Shown here one piece after another: positions 21,261-32,990 of a stretch of DNA of 64,000 bases (within the stretch, counting starts at the first letter, position 1; every line of letters starts with the position of its first letter). The DNA lies in NCBI GenBank assembly GCA_033807775.1, contig CM066317.1:39187870-39251869 (forward strand), given 5' to 3'. A program made the position numbers and the translations under genes. This stretch comes from Saussurea involucrata (lineage: Eukaryota > Streptophyta > Magnoliopsida > Asterales > Asteraceae). A model generated the notes under the pieces. The model searched no databases, had not been told where the DNA came from, and saw only the letters and a list, made by a program, of their open reading frames with translations.

Positions 21261-21385
21261 GATAGGTAAAAAAGTAGAGAGTGGATGAGTAAATAAGTAG
21301 AGAGTGGCTGAGAAAAGAAGAAGAAAGGTAGGTGGAACCAAGGTAAGGAACGACATAGAAGGTCAAATGCCCTAGTCTGATACCA

Positions 21386-21550
21386 TGAAAGTGAATTGTG
21401 ATTCCTTGCTTGATCAGATTGATTTACAAGAGGTACCATATATACAAAAGATAAACGTAATCTAAGGCTACAAATTAGGACTTAATCTAAGGCTACAAAT
21501 TAGGAGCTAATAAATATTAAAGATTATTTACATATATACACATTCTATTA
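21386..21550 (-). repeat. 5' LTR of the small Copia element
   Basis: 165-bp partner of 8245-8409, bordered outside by ATCTC and inside by the primer-binding site at 21371-21385. Confidence 0.85.
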
Positions 21551-21555
21551 ATCTC

Positions 21556-22620
21556 CATATCTCGCATCCCAAGCCATTGACCCACGTCACTCGCTTACGC
21601 ACCAACACCTCATTAACAAGTTCTAAATAAAAAAGTCTTCGGAATCTATCACAAAGTCTAAAATTTCCAAGCCATTTATCAACCCAAAATTGAGTGTCCT
21701 CTTCGTTCCTTACCCTTTTCCCAAAAGAGTCCATAAATGGAATACCGAGCTTCTCCAAGTCCTTACCCACCCTCAAGATTCCACCCCACGCTCCCCACGA
21801 ACCACCCCATCTTCTAGAATTTGGACCCGAGTTCGTAGCGATATCAAGCCCCCCATTCTCCCCAAAGATACTCTTGATAATCCTAACCCATAATTCGGAA
21901 TCGAAGCCGTTCAAGTTAAAGAAGTTGTGAAAAAAGAAGAAGTGATCTCTACGCATTTCACCGCTCCACCGGAAATTCCCTCCACCGGATCCATTTCCCT
22001 CCAAATCCCATTTGTTCCATGATATCCCGAATGAAATCCCAATTGATACAATCAAAGGCTTTCTCAAAATCCACTTTAAAAATGTCCGATCGTTTTCCGC
22101 CCTTTTTTATTGAAGCCAAGGTAGCGTCTGCGATAAGGACACCGTCTAGAATGTATCATCTACCTTCCAAAAATGCGTTTTGGGTTTCACCAATAAGATT
22201 CACGATAACCTTTTTAAGTCTCTTCGCCAAAGTTTTTGCGATGATTTAATGTAAGCATCCAATCAAGCTTATTGGCCTAAAATCACCAAAATTGATAAGA
22301 TCCGACGTTTTTGGAATCGATGCCATGAAAGATGCATTACAACCCGGACTAATTAATTCTTTTACCAAAATCAATCCATTACCTCCAACACCTCGCCTTT
22401 AATAACATGCCAACATTTCTTGATGAATTTAAAGTTGAAACCATACGGTCCGGGAGCTTTTGAAGATCCACAACTTTTTACCGTATTCCACACCTATGAT
22501 TCAGAGAATTTCACTTCCAAAAATTCAACCTCTTCCCATTTCAAATGCTTGAATCGATCACTACAAATCTTTGCTCTAAAAATCTGTTCTTCTTTGAATT
22601 TTACATTAAAGTCGTCAAAG
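21556..22620 (-). pseudogene. LINE ORF2 reverse transcriptase remnant
   Basis: Frames broken by several stops and shifts on the minus strand. I read a KAPGPYGFNFKFIK block near 22400 and an AFDCINWDFI block near 22040, both RT fingers/palm motifs of L1 elements. Directly after them comes the post-RT region (IKSIFGENGG, FWVDKWLG, near 21640-21900). No YxDD catalytic motif is found between these blocks, so part of the palm has been deleted. The left border at 21555 is the target duplication ATCTC of the small Copia element. The protein continues at 8244. Confidence 0.78.
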
Positions 22621-23729
22621 CAGCTTGCTTGATCGAAGCAGGGTTCTCATTCCAATGACCATCCAAGACAACCCCGGTAATATTGTTTCTAATGAACTTT
22701 CTCTTCAAAGACACGTGAAAGAACTTTGAATTTTCGTCACCTTCCAAAGTCCATTTGGATCTCGATTTTTGACTTAGCGTCATGGATTTTTTTACTTCTA
22801 GGTCCGCCCATTTGGTAAAAGTGTTTTTCCAGTTAGTCAACTCCTCGTGGGAAATACTTCTTTTTTCCGCCTCTAATTCCAAGTTGCAAGCCACGTTCTT
22901 TGTTTTGTTTAGCTCCTCGTCCACATTCCCGAAATTCGTTTTACTCCAGTTTTTTAAGTCATCCTTCAACAACTTTAATTTGTATCTGAAAACTTTATCT
23001 GGTTCCGCGGAGATCTCTCTCTTGGACCAAGCATTCTTCACTACATCCTCGAAAAAAAGTGTGAGACAGTGATATGAGAACTTTCTCTCGAGTACCAACG
23101 TGGATAGATTTTCCCAAGATGACCGAAACTCTTTTGAGACAAGAAATCGATCAAGTTTGTTGAATTTTATTCCATCCTCGCTTATTCTCGTAAAACGTCT
23201 CCCTCCGAGCGGAATGTCGTGTAAATTTTCATTGCTGATGAAGTTATTAAAATCTGTCGAAGTTCGTTGATTCATGATCGTATTTAATCGTTCATCACCA
23301 TTCCTAACCTCATTAAAATCCCCGAAGAGGCACCAAGACGCTTTAATCGATCCCAATAACGAAGATAAAATTTTCCAGAGAACCAATTTCTTGTCTGCTT
23401 CATGAGGTCCATAAACATTCACGAAGCTGAAGATGCCACTTTTACCTTTCAAATTTCGTGTCACGGCAAGAAAGCCTTCCCCACCCCATGCTTGAAGACC
23501 ACCAACAAAGAGGAATCCCAAATAAGTAATAGCCGACCAATTGACAGAAATTGAATAAACCCGAATTCTCCTCCCATCCAAAATTTATTAGGAAAGACTC
23601 GTCAACCGTGCCTAGTTTACATTCTTGAATCCCGAAAATATTTGGCTTAATCGAAATTCCCAAATCCCTAACCCACGACACCTTCTTGAAATAATTCATA
23701 CCTATAATATTTAAGGAGATTATCTTCAT
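22600..23729 (-). pseudogene. LINE ORF2 N-terminal endonuclease
   Basis: Begins at an ATG (MKIISLNIIGMN) that is the typical start of plant L1 ORF2 endonucleases. The blocks FGIQECK, FVNVYGPH, LFGDFNEVRN and FNKLDRFLVS belong to the APE-type endonuclease that nicks target DNA. A frame change lies near 23450-23580, so two frames are needed to read it. After the endonuclease comes the linker WSKREI to SKWTLEGDENSKFFHVSLKR, which leads into RT. Only remnants are left and it is not functional. Confidence 0.82.
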
Positions 23730-23849
23730 AAAACAAAAGGAATAAACGATGAAAGAAAAGGAGAACCTTATTTGTTCCTCTACATCTCCTTCCTTGACAG
23801 CTCCTCCTCCCATACAAAATCAACTTTTTTACCCATTTCTTTCACGCAC

Positions 23850-24325
23850 TCTGACATTGTGTTCTCTAAGCCGGAGAGAAAAGAAAAGAAAGAAAATTAA
23901 TGGAAAAGAAAGGGAGAGAAAAGAAATGAAAGGAAAGTAGTTTTTTCATTTGTGTTCTCAAAAGGTAAAGAAAAGGAAGGAAAGGAAAGAAAAGAAAATA
24001 ATTTTTCGTGTTCTTGAGCATGAGAGAAAGAAAAGGAAAGATGTCATTTTTACTAATATACCCTTAATAATATATCTTTTATAAGGAAATATCGGGTAGT
24101 TTTGTAATTTTAATAATTTCAGTAATTTTTTTCCTTTCCTTTCCTTTCCTTCCCTTTCCTCCCACATTTGGGAGGAAAGTTTTGGAAGGAAACTTATCAT
24201 TATTTTCTTTCCGTTTCTTTTCCTTTATCTCCTAAAAAAGTTTCGAGAACACGAGTTTTTTTTTACTTTCCACCCATTTCCCTCCCTTTCCTTTCCTTCC
24301 TAAAATGAGTTTCGAGAACACAGCG
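23850..24325. mobile_element. purine/pyrimidine-mirrored insertion with TGTGTTCTC ends
   Basis: The left end reads TGTGTTCTC and the right end GAGAACACA. The left half is almost pure purine (GAAAGGAAAG words) and the right half almost pure pyrimidine (CTTTCCTTTCC), so the whole can fold into one long hairpin. Related words GTGTTCTC and GAGAACACG recur inside. Target duplication was not resolved. It is inserted between the two LINE reading frames. Confidence 0.55.
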
Positions 24326-24795
24326 TAAGTCATCCATGCTACCCAAACAGGAAGAATTAGCTTTTTCAACTATTCTTTGACCCGAAATTTTTCCCCCGTT
24401 TGTACCTTTATCCTTCGAGTCGGTCTTCACCCCTTCGCGTCTAGCCAGATCTTTGATTATTTGCATACTCAATTTTCCTTTAATTCCTGTGTCACAATTC
24501 GAATAATGTCTCTTCACAGAAATTTGAGAATCCCCCATTGTTGATTTTGTAACAGAGTCTTTTTTAATCTTGCCATCCGTTTCAAGATTTGCATCATCTG
24601 CCAATAAGGATATAGGCCCAATAGTCCAATTGATTTCTTTTTGAGAGACATTTTCGGCGCCACTTATTTAGGCCCAAAAGATGTATTATTGGAATCTGAT
24701 TTTGGATTAATGGGCTCTTGAAATAATGATCCAGCAAAGTCCAAGTTGTCTAATTCCTTTTGTATCAATCCATCATTGGGAAGCACAATCTTATC
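24326..24795 (-). pseudogene. LINE sequence between ORF1 and ORF2
   Basis: Ser/Lys/Asp-rich translation on the minus strand (about 24326-24604) that resembles the low-complexity C-terminal part of L1 ORF1, then broken frames. No catalytic motif. Confidence 0.4.
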
Positions 24796-25028
24796 ATGGT
24801 AGAGGAAGGATAATGCAAGAAGTTAAACGTTATGCGAGAACGCGAGAAGTGTGATATCATATATGATTACACGAATTGTGGGTGTGTTTAATCATATATA
24901 ATTAAACATCTATGTGTTGCCAATGTAACGTGTGTTTAATCATATATGATTAAGCTTGTTTATCATATATGATTAAACACTTCTCACATTCTCGCATAAG
25001 GTTTAGCTTCTCGTTTGAACCGGCCCCT
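24796..25028. mobile_element. inverted-repeat MITE, TCAAACGAGAA family
   Basis: The right end, read on the minus strand, starts GGTTCAAACGAGAAGCTAA. Arms TTATGCGAGAA...GCGAGAAGTG and the complement CACTTCTCACATTCTCGCATAA pair across the element. The centre repeats TTAATCATATATGATTA. It shares its end with the elements at 38634-38735 and 42909-43156. Confidence 0.55.
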
Positions 25029-25374
25029 ACCATGGTATGTCACATTTCCATCAGATAAATTAGCAAAATTTGAATTGGATTTATGAATACCCATTGATGC
25101 TCCCAAGCCTGGGGGTAGTTAATGCCTTTACCATCCGCCGTCAAAAAAGTGCTCATAACTTGCTCGGCAGTATAGCTTCTTCTTCCACATCACCTTTAGT
25201 CGCCGACTCTTCGGACTTTGAAAAAGCATGTTGCCTATGAGATACCACTTTTACTCTTGCGTTGGATTTCACCGGTGGGAAGTGATTTGAAGATTTCACC
25301 GGAGATAGATGATTTGAAAATTTGTTACCGTTAAAATCGCCATCGATTGACCCCTGCTCGGAAGCCGACTCCCA

Positions 25375-26045
25375 TTCGGAAGGAATTTCTGAATCATCTT
25401 CCTCGCCGATTCTTCACGAGAGAAGTCGAAGTCTTCCATCTTGGTTCCATATCATCAAGTTCCTCGAAGACACTTAAATGGGTTTTATCGTTAATTTTCA
25501 AATGAAGTTTACTCCTGATAAACTTTGGTTTGTTGGTAAGGATTAATATCTTTCCAACGGAAAGATAGAGAGCATCTGACAGAGAGCAATTACGGATGCA
25601 AATCACCTCCCCACACAACTGGTAGCTGTTTTTCTAAAATTTGCTTCGGACCAACCATGCATAGGAACCCCTTCCATGTCGGACGTTTTGAAGAAAAATG
25701 ACACTGCTCCCAACATCATACATTCTGTAGCCAATGAGGAATACCGTGGTTCCTATTATGCACGATATTTTCCATCGTAGAGCGGTCGTGAAATTTGATC
25801 AATATTTCCAGGCCTGGTAACCATTTGAAACCTTCAACTTCCAAACCTTCAGCGATGCAGATTTTTTCGATCGATTCCAACGTTGACACCTCCTTGGCTT
25901 CACCTATTATACAACAATTCAAAAGTTCTACGTTTCCAATTTCCTCAACAATAGAAATAGGTTCCGTTGGAAGAATAAGTTTTGCCAAACATAAACATGC
26001 AATAGAAGCTTATAACTTAAAAACGAAAAACGAACTTCTTCTTCT
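25375..26045 (-). pseudogene. LINE ORF1, second half (DUF4283-like)
   Basis: The minus-strand frames contain the block ELLNCCIIGEAKEV, then LEVEGFKWLPGLEILIKFHD, a HGIPHWLQ motif and, in a shifted frame, LSVGKILILTNK. This order is that of the nucleic-acid-binding middle of plant L1 ORF1 proteins. The N-terminal RRM half is on the far side of the CACTA insertion at 35722-36329. Several stops (for example near 25714 and 25620) break it. Confidence 0.72.
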
Positions 26046-26439
26046 AAGAAAGGATCCATTGTACAAGTGTTACTAGCAACTAAAATGAGGAAGATAACAA
26101 TCATACCCTTGATGACTTTGGAGGATTCAAAAAGGGAATCCCTTTATCTAGTTCACACCCAAAGCTCCAAGTTCTTTGCAAGAGTTTTCTTTCTTCTCCA
26201 AAGCTTTTATGAAAGAAAAACTATTTTTTCTTTTGCATTTAACACACACACATTTGTGTGTGTTTTTTTTGCCGAAGGGTTAAGGAGAGAGAGGAGAGAG
26301 ATCGGCTATTCTCAATAATAAATGAATGAGATGGAGTGTAGTCATAAATATATTTAATGACATATTGATTTTGTGTCTAACAAGCAATCTCCATTTTACA
26401 ACATTGGTCCCTCAAAACACTACTAGAAAAACTCAAATT

Positions 26440-26870
26440 TCCGACGAAAATTACCGACGGATACAAACCGTCGGTAATTACCGACGGATTTCATTTAAAA
26501 AAATTAAAAAAATAAATAAATAAATATCCGTCGGTAATTACCGACGGTTTTAAATCCATCGGTAATTACCGACGGATTAGCTAATTAAAAAAATTAAAAA
26601 TAAAAATTAAATAATCTGTTGGTAATTACCGACGGATTATTTAATTTAAAAAATAAAAAATAAAAAATAAATAATAAATAATCCGTCGGTAATTACCGAC
26701 GGATTACCGACGGATTATTTAATTTAAAAAATAAAAAATAAAAAATAAATAATCCGTCGGTAATTACCGACGGATTATTTAATTTTTAATTTTTATTTAT
26801 TTTTATTAACTAATCCGTCGGTAATCCGTCGGTAAATAATTACATTATTTTTAAAAATGTATATATTAAA
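26440..26870 (+). repeat. left subterminal repeat array of the CACTA
   Basis: About 14 copies of TACCGACGG or CCGTCGGTA, often as the palindromic pair CCGTCGGTAATTACCGACGG, separated by A/T-only spacers. Such arrays are the binding sites of the TNPA-type protein in En/Spm. Confidence 0.9.
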
Positions 26871-26999
26871 TAAACTGTCGGTGTATATATGTATGAATGT
26901 TTGTATGTATATACATGTATGTGTGTATGTCTATGTGTAAACACAAATATATGTTTAAAAAGTATACGTATACCGTTTCAGTTCTCGCGAATTTATAAC

Positions 27000-27900
27000 G
27001 ATTTTTTATGGTTCTAATTTGATTACCGATACACAGAGTCAAATATGACCCAACAAGTGCAATAACAATTCATCAAGAGATATTGAAGTCCACCAAGGCC
27101 CAATCAAGTTCATTAAGAGCCACTAAAACCCATGAAGGCCCAACATAGTTAATTAAAAGTCACTTAGGCACATTAAGGCCCGTTATAGTTCAGTAAGAGA
27201 CGTGATACAATTCTTGAACGACTACTAAGCCAATAGAACCATCAAGTCCCAATCAAGTTCTTTATAAGTCACTGAAGCCTATTAAGTTCAAATAAAGTTC
27301 ACTATCACCCACTAAATGCAATTAAAGCCACCGAGTCCATCAATCATGTTATGGTTCAATGCCATTCACTACACAGGTGTTTGGGAGTGCTTATATTTTT
27401 TACTTATGCTTATTTGCTTATGTGGTGAGGAAAAGCAGTTTTTAAAAAGTGTTTGTAAAAAATTGAGGGTAAAAAGGTAATTTTGATAGATAAGAAAATA
27501 AGGAGAAGTAAATAAGTAGGTATGGATTGACTTATCAAAAACAACTTATTTGTGGTGAGGAGAAGCAAATAAGCACTTTTGATTTTTTCTATCCAAACAC
27601 TCCAAACTGCTTATTTGCGGTGGGGAGAAGCTATAAGCAAATAAGTCAAAAATATAAGCACTCCCAAACACCCCCTAAGTCCATTATGACCCACCAAGAC
27701 ATTGTAACCTATAAAGTTCATTAAGAGCCATTGTAACCCATCAAGGCCCATTGTTGTTCATTAACATCCATTTGAAGCTCGTAAAGGCCCAATACATTCA
27801 TTAAGTGCCACTTAAGCTCATGATGGCCAATTAAGGTTAGTGGGTTCACTAACAATCACAAATACAACCTATCAACCCATGATGGCTAATTACCGACGGA
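27000..27900. repeat. degenerate tandem block inside the CACTA, arm A
   Basis: Loose repetition of words such as CATTAAGAGCCACT, AAGGCCCAAT and AAGTTCATTAAG, interrupted by the MITE at 27376-27680. The complementary words dominate 28300-29300, so the two blocks form a degenerate large inverted repeat. Confidence 0.5.
27376..27680. mobile_element. MITE with GTGTTTGGGAGTGCTTAT termini
   Basis: About 305 bp with inverted ends GTGTTTGGGAGTGCTTATAT and the complement ending AAGCACTCCCAAACACCCCCT. The interior is AT-rich with AAATAAG words. The target duplication is not clear, so I leave the superfamily open (hAT or PIF/Harbinger). Confidence 0.7.
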
Positions 27901-27974
27901 TTACCGACGGTCTCTTTAATATTTTAATTTTTATTTATTTTTATTAAATATTCCATCGGTAAATAATTACGTTA

Positions 27975-28260
27975 TGAATGTTTGTGTGTCATGGTGTACT
28001 ATCGGTATGTTTGTATATGTGTATATATGTATAAATGTTTGTATGTGTATACATGCATGTGTGTATGTACAAGTGGATGATAGTATATGTACACATATGT
28101 ATATACAATACATATATGTTAATTTATGTGTCATGTGTACTGTCTATATGTTTATGAATGTTTGTATATGTGTATGAATGTTTGTATGTATATACATGTA
28201 TGTGTGGATGTATATGTACAGGTATGATAGTATAGGTACACATGTATATACGAATGTATA
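27975..28260. repeat. TG/TA-rich degenerate repeat
   Basis: Repetition of GTATGAATGTTTGTATGTGTATACATG words. A similar stretch sits at 26880-26940 and shorter ones at 30740-30820 and 34225-34340. Confidence 0.55.
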
Positions 28261-28299
28261 GATAACATACAATATGTGTGTTGTTTGGTAATTGCGTAC

Positions 28300-29300
28300 A
28301 TACAGCTAGACAATAAGTCACCGTTGGTGTTAGCAGGTCATAATAAGCCATAAAGTATCTTATTGTGTTATAATGGATCTCATTGGGTCTTATTAACCTA
28401 TAGTGGGCCTTAGTGGTTTTATCAACCCCAATAGACCCCACATGCATATATATAGTACACACTTTGTATACAAACATGTAATAAGCCATAAAGGGTTTTA
28501 TTGAGTTTTAATCAATTCTATCGGAATTTAAGCGATTTTATTTGGCTTTAAAGGATCTATCGGGCTTTAAAGGGTTCTACTGGGCTTTAAAGGCCTAATA
28601 GTTCATTAAGAGTCATTGTAACCCATAAAAGCCCGATAAATTTCACTTAGTGATCTTATAGAGCCCAATACACACCACATGCATATATGCAATATATACA
28701 TACATACAAACACATAATAAGTGTTATTTGGCCTTATTAAGTCATAAAGGTCTTGTTGGACTATGATGGTTCTTAATAGGCTTTAGTGGTTCTTAATAAG
28801 CTACATGGGCCTTAGTGATCTTATAGAACCCAATACATACGACATGCATATATGTAGTACACCACATGCATACAATCACGTAATAAGTCACTATTGGTGT
28901 TACTGAGTCTTAACAAGTCATAAAAGGCTTTGTTGGGTTATAATGATTCTTAGTAAGCTTTAGTAGTTCTTAATAAGTTATAGTTGGTCTTACCGGCCTT
29001 ATTGAACCCAATACACACCACATGCATATATGTAGTACATATTCGTATACTAACGCGTAGTAAGTCACCATTGATGTTAGTGGGACTTAATAAGTCATAA
29101 AGAGTCTAATTCGATTATAATGGTTGTTAATCAATTTTATTGGATTCTGTTGGGCCTTAATCGATTTTATTGAGGTTTAATCGATTTTATTGAGGTTTAA
29201 TCGATTCTATAGGGTTTAATAGTTCTATAGGCATTAATAGATCTATTGAACTTTAATCAATTTTATTGGCTTTTAAAGGGCTTTACTGAGTTTTAATAGA
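28300..29300. repeat. degenerate tandem block inside the CACTA, arm B
   Basis: Words such as TTGGGCTTTAA, AATAAGTCATAAAGG and TTAATAGGCTTTAGTGG recur at irregular spacing; CACACCACATGCATATATG also recurs every 150-200 bp. They are complementary in sense to arm A at 27000-27900. Confidence 0.5.
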
Positions 29301-29311
29301 TTTATTGGTAA

Positions 29312-29312
29312 C

Positions 29313-29369
<57 letters not shown>
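29312..29369. repeat. (TAA)n microsatellite
   Basis: About 19 perfect units. Confidence 0.95.
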
Positions 29370-29371
<2 letters not shown>

Positions 29372-29523
29372 TCGATGAATTTATGATAAAATATATTTTT
29401 ATATCATTGAATATATTTGTTATTATTTAAAATATATATCCATTATTTAAATATTTAAAATTATTTTTAAGTGGGATCACAGTTATTTTACATTGGATTA
29501 TTTATTAAATAACATAGAACTTA

Positions 29524-29886
29524 ATTTTTCCCCTAATTCGTTTCCCACCATTCCTAATTCTTTCCCACCCTCATTTTTCCCCTAATTCGTTTCCCACCAT
29601 TCCTAATTCTTTCCCACTCGCTCAAAATTCCTAATTGAGAAGAAGCGGTCGTCGTCGAGAGCATCCATCTGCCGAGCGATCAAGAGCCACCACCAGCCGT
29701 CGCCGTCGAGAGCCACCACCAGCTGCCGTCGCCATTGCCACCAACATCCACCACCACCAGCCGAGCGTCGCCATCGAGAAGAAGATACCGAGCGACCGAT
29801 AGCCACCAACAACAGTCGTCGCCATCGAGAGCCCTCCACCGTCGCCGTCCCATGACTTTCTCTCTCTATCTCTCGAACCCACCACT
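29524..29886 (+). other. putative 5' leader of the CACTA transposase gene
   Basis: Two near-identical 48-50 bp copies of TTTCCCCTAATTCGTTTCCC (29524-29620), then a GC-rich stretch of CACCACCAGCCGTCGCC words up to a good donor CTGTGAGTTT at 29886. GC content is far above the surroundings. It looks like a non-coding first exon followed by an intron, but no N-terminal coding exon follows. Confidence 0.4.
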
Positions 29887-30888
29887 GTGAGTTTAATTTT
29901 TTCATCAAATAGAGTCACCCAAGAGATATTTCCTTATTTTAACTGTTGTTTGTATTGATGAGCTTTGGTTGAAATTGCATATCTGTTGTTTCATTGGGAG
30001 GATGATATTTCCTTATTTTAATTGCATTTGTTTGTATTGATGAGCTTTGGTTGAAATTGCAAGTCATGCACATTGCGCTTCTTGTTTTAATGTTGAATAA
30101 ACTGCCCTCTACCCATCTATGTCTTAGTGTCTTTAGCCCTGAGAGTAGCCTCACCTCAATACTGTTTTAATGTCTTTATTGTTCATGTTTCATGCTTGCA
30201 AGGGTTATATTGTAGTGCCATGGGATTTTAATTTTGTATCTTGTGGTGGGAGATGTTTTTTGACATAAAAAGTGGGTTAAATGCTACTACTTACTCTCTT
30301 TTGTAATCTGAGTTTGGGGGATATATACAGGTTTTGGTCTTTTTCTATATATACAAGTTTGTTATGATGTTTATTGTTATCTGTTAAAGATTTTAGCGGT
30401 TGTTGGCTGCCTTTTTTCTTTTAACCATAGACACAATATACAGCACATGTACAACAGGTTTTAAAGGGCTTAAGGATGCCTTTTTTTAAACACACACATA
30501 GTCACACTTACACATACAGCAACTTTTTGAAATTGAAATTGAAATTGAACTATGCTTTATATTTATATGCTTTATTTGAGTTGTGTATTACTATTGTGTG
30601 TTTATGTGTGTTAGTGTGTATATATATATATATATTATTGTTATTTTCATATACGATGCACCTCGCATTCGTGAGGCCTGCGCCTCGCGCCTAGGTCCTA
30701 GGACCTCTTTGCGCCTAAGTGCGCCTTGCGCCTTTAACAACATTGTGGGTATGTATGTATGTAATGTGGGTATGTATATAGGTATGTATGTAAAGTAGGT
30801 ATGTATATATGTATATATAGTTTGGGCAATTTTAGATGTGTATATATATTCAATAGACGTGTCTATATATGTATGTAAACCATTACAT

Positions 30889-31297
30889 TAGTGCTTTCAA
30901 GTCATTCAATAGACTTCTAACTTCATTGACACCTACGGTTTGACTTTCCAATAGTCAAACCATTACACGTAGGGTTTTAAAGTCATCCAAAACTCTTCTA
31001 GACCTACGGTTTGACTTTCAAGTAGGCAAACTATTACATGTCGTTCTTTCAAGTCATTCAATAGACTTATAACTTCATTGACACCTATGGTTTGACTTTC
31101 CAATAGTCAAATCATTACACGTAGGGTTTTAAAGTCATCCAAAACTCTTCTAGACCTACGGTTTGACTTTCAAGTAGGCAAACTATTACATGTCGTGCTT
31201 TCAAGTCATTCAATAGACTTATAACTTCATTGACACCTACGGTTTGACTTTCCAATAGTCAAATCATTAGACGTAGGGTTTTAAAGTCATCTAAACA
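30889..31297 (+). repeat. 152-bp tandem repeat, 2.7 copies
   Basis: GTCATTCAATAGACTT starts at 30901, 31053 and 31205, a constant step of 152. Each unit also holds an internal duplicate of CTACGGTTTGACTTTC. It lies just upstream of the remaining transposase exons, where catalytic exons would be expected. Confidence 0.88.
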
Positions 31298-31513
31298 ATT
31301 TGTAAGTTGGAAAAAGTCTTCCCGCCCGGATTCTTTGATTCCATGGAACATTTAGTAATACATCTGACACGAGAGGCCATAAATGGTGGGTCGGTCCAAT
31401 ATAGGTGGATGTATCTTTATGAGAGATAGATGAACCTTTCATTCAAACACTTTTCATTAAATTTTGGTTATCACTCATTTATTTATTAACATGTATTTTC
31501 AATCGTTGTTTAG

Positions 31514-32806
31514 GAAGCTTGGGTCGTTGAAGAGAACCGTTAGAAACAAAGCAAGGGTGGAGGGGTCTATCGTTGAGTCCTATCTAGTAAATGAACTCTC
31601 CACCTACTGCTCTCTGTATTTTGATCCGCAGATAGAAACTCGACATAATCGAGAGTCAAGAAACTTTGCCCCCGATATTCCTACTTCTTTCGAAGTAGAC
31701 GATCGATTGAGCATATTCAAGGTTCCTTCCCATAGATTATTCGAGAAGGGCGGAAAAAAGGCCGTTTTGACTCCCGCCGAAATTCACAAGATCCACACGT
31801 ATGTGCTGTTGAATTGCAAAGAAGTTGAGCCTTTTCGGTGGACCTTTGATGCATGGATACGACAAACAGAACCTCATCTTGATAAGGCTGCACGAGATAA
31901 AGCTCGAGATGAAAGGTTTTCTACATGGTTTGAACAACACGTGAGTATACAAATATGAAATTTACGCATGTAATGTTATACATGTGTTTTTAATATCTTA
32001 TTTGTTATTTATAGGTCATGTTCGGATCAACCGACTTCACCGATCATTTGAAATCCCTAGCACGTGGACCGGGCCGATATGCTTTGTCGCATAAGGGATA
32101 CTTCGTCAATGGATACAAGTTCCATACGGTAACACATGCTGCTGGGCGTGTGACACATAATAGTGGTGTATGTGTTAGAGGATCTTGTTATGACGACTCT
32201 GAGACCGACTATTACGGATTGTTGGACGAAGTGTTAGAGGTGGAATATTACGGTGTAGGCCATTGCGTTGTAGTTATGTTCAAGTGTACCTGGTTTGATA
32301 GCCTAAGGGGGGTTAGAGTCGATCCTAAACATGGGTTGATTGATATCAAATACAAGTCCAGACTCGGAGGTGCCGACTATTACGTTCTAGCATCACAGGC
32401 GGAACAAGTGTACTACACACCGTATCCTTCAGACACTAAGGATTTAAAGGACTGGTGGGTTGTTGTGAAGACCAAAGCTCGTGCAATATATGAAGTTGTA
32501 GAAAGGGCTATTGATGTTCTGGATGATGATAACGCGGACGAAGAACCATTCTTTCAAATCAACGAACGGGTAACTCATAATACAAACACAGAGGTAAATG
32601 AGGACCTCGATTCTGTCCGTCTTGTCACAGGGGAGGTCACCGTAGTCGCCACACATAACGAAGATGCACCCGATCACGAATCTAGCGACGGCGAAGATAC
32701 ACCCGGTCATGAAGCTAGCGACGACGAAGAAGAATTTGAAGATGTGGACGACGATTCAGATAGCGAAAACGAACCTATGTTATCTGATCACTCGTCTGAT
32801 GACTAG
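31514..32806 (+). pseudogene. CACTA TNPD-like transposase, C-terminal part only
   Basis: Two exons, 31514-31940 and 32015-32806, joined by a GT-AG intron with the frame kept. The first begins at a TTTAG acceptor and encodes the end of DUF4218 (LGSLKRTVRNKARVEGSIVE, then YVLLNCKEVEPF). The second encodes DUF4216 (GYKFHTV, NSGVCVRGS, DYYGLLDEVLEVEY, YVLASQAEQVYY) and an acidic tail rich in Asp, Glu and Ser. In complete TNPD/TNP2 genes the Transposase_21 catalytic domain precedes these blocks. No trace of it is present between 29887 and 31513, so this is a truncated gene. Confidence 0.85.
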
Positions 32807-32990
32807 CATGTCTTAGTTATTTAGACATTATTTCATAATAATTATATCTTTATAAGTTGTACGCTTGTATCCTTTGTGTTTGCAAATTCGTTCGATGACT
32901 AGTGTGTTTTATGATTTATGTATTACATCTTCGTGTCTCCAAATTCAAACATTGACAACTAGTGTGTTCGAACCATTCTTATATATTTAG

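Larger units (their letters stand above)
8245..21550 (-). mobile_element. internally deleted small Copia element
   Basis: Two 165-bp LTRs (8245-8409 and 21386-21550) in direct orientation, differing at about two positions, flanked by ATCTC on both sides (8240-8244 and 21551-21555). Inside the right LTR is a primer-binding site TGGTATCAGACTAGG (21371-21385, minus strand). Only about 110 bp of leader and the final RT/RNase H part of pol remain. Gag, protease, integrase and most of RT are missing. The Athila-like element inserted between leader and RNase H. Confidence 0.85.

Noticed and set aside
29603..29918. Overlapping minus-strand frames rich in Arg, Trp and Gly
   Set aside because: Opposite strand of a GC-rich leader in the CACTA; codon pattern comes from CACCAC/CGTCGC repeats.
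30655..30745. GC-rich GCGCCT repeats as a possible gene or CpG island
   Set aside because: Short, no frame, and such GCGCC words are common in plant repeats.
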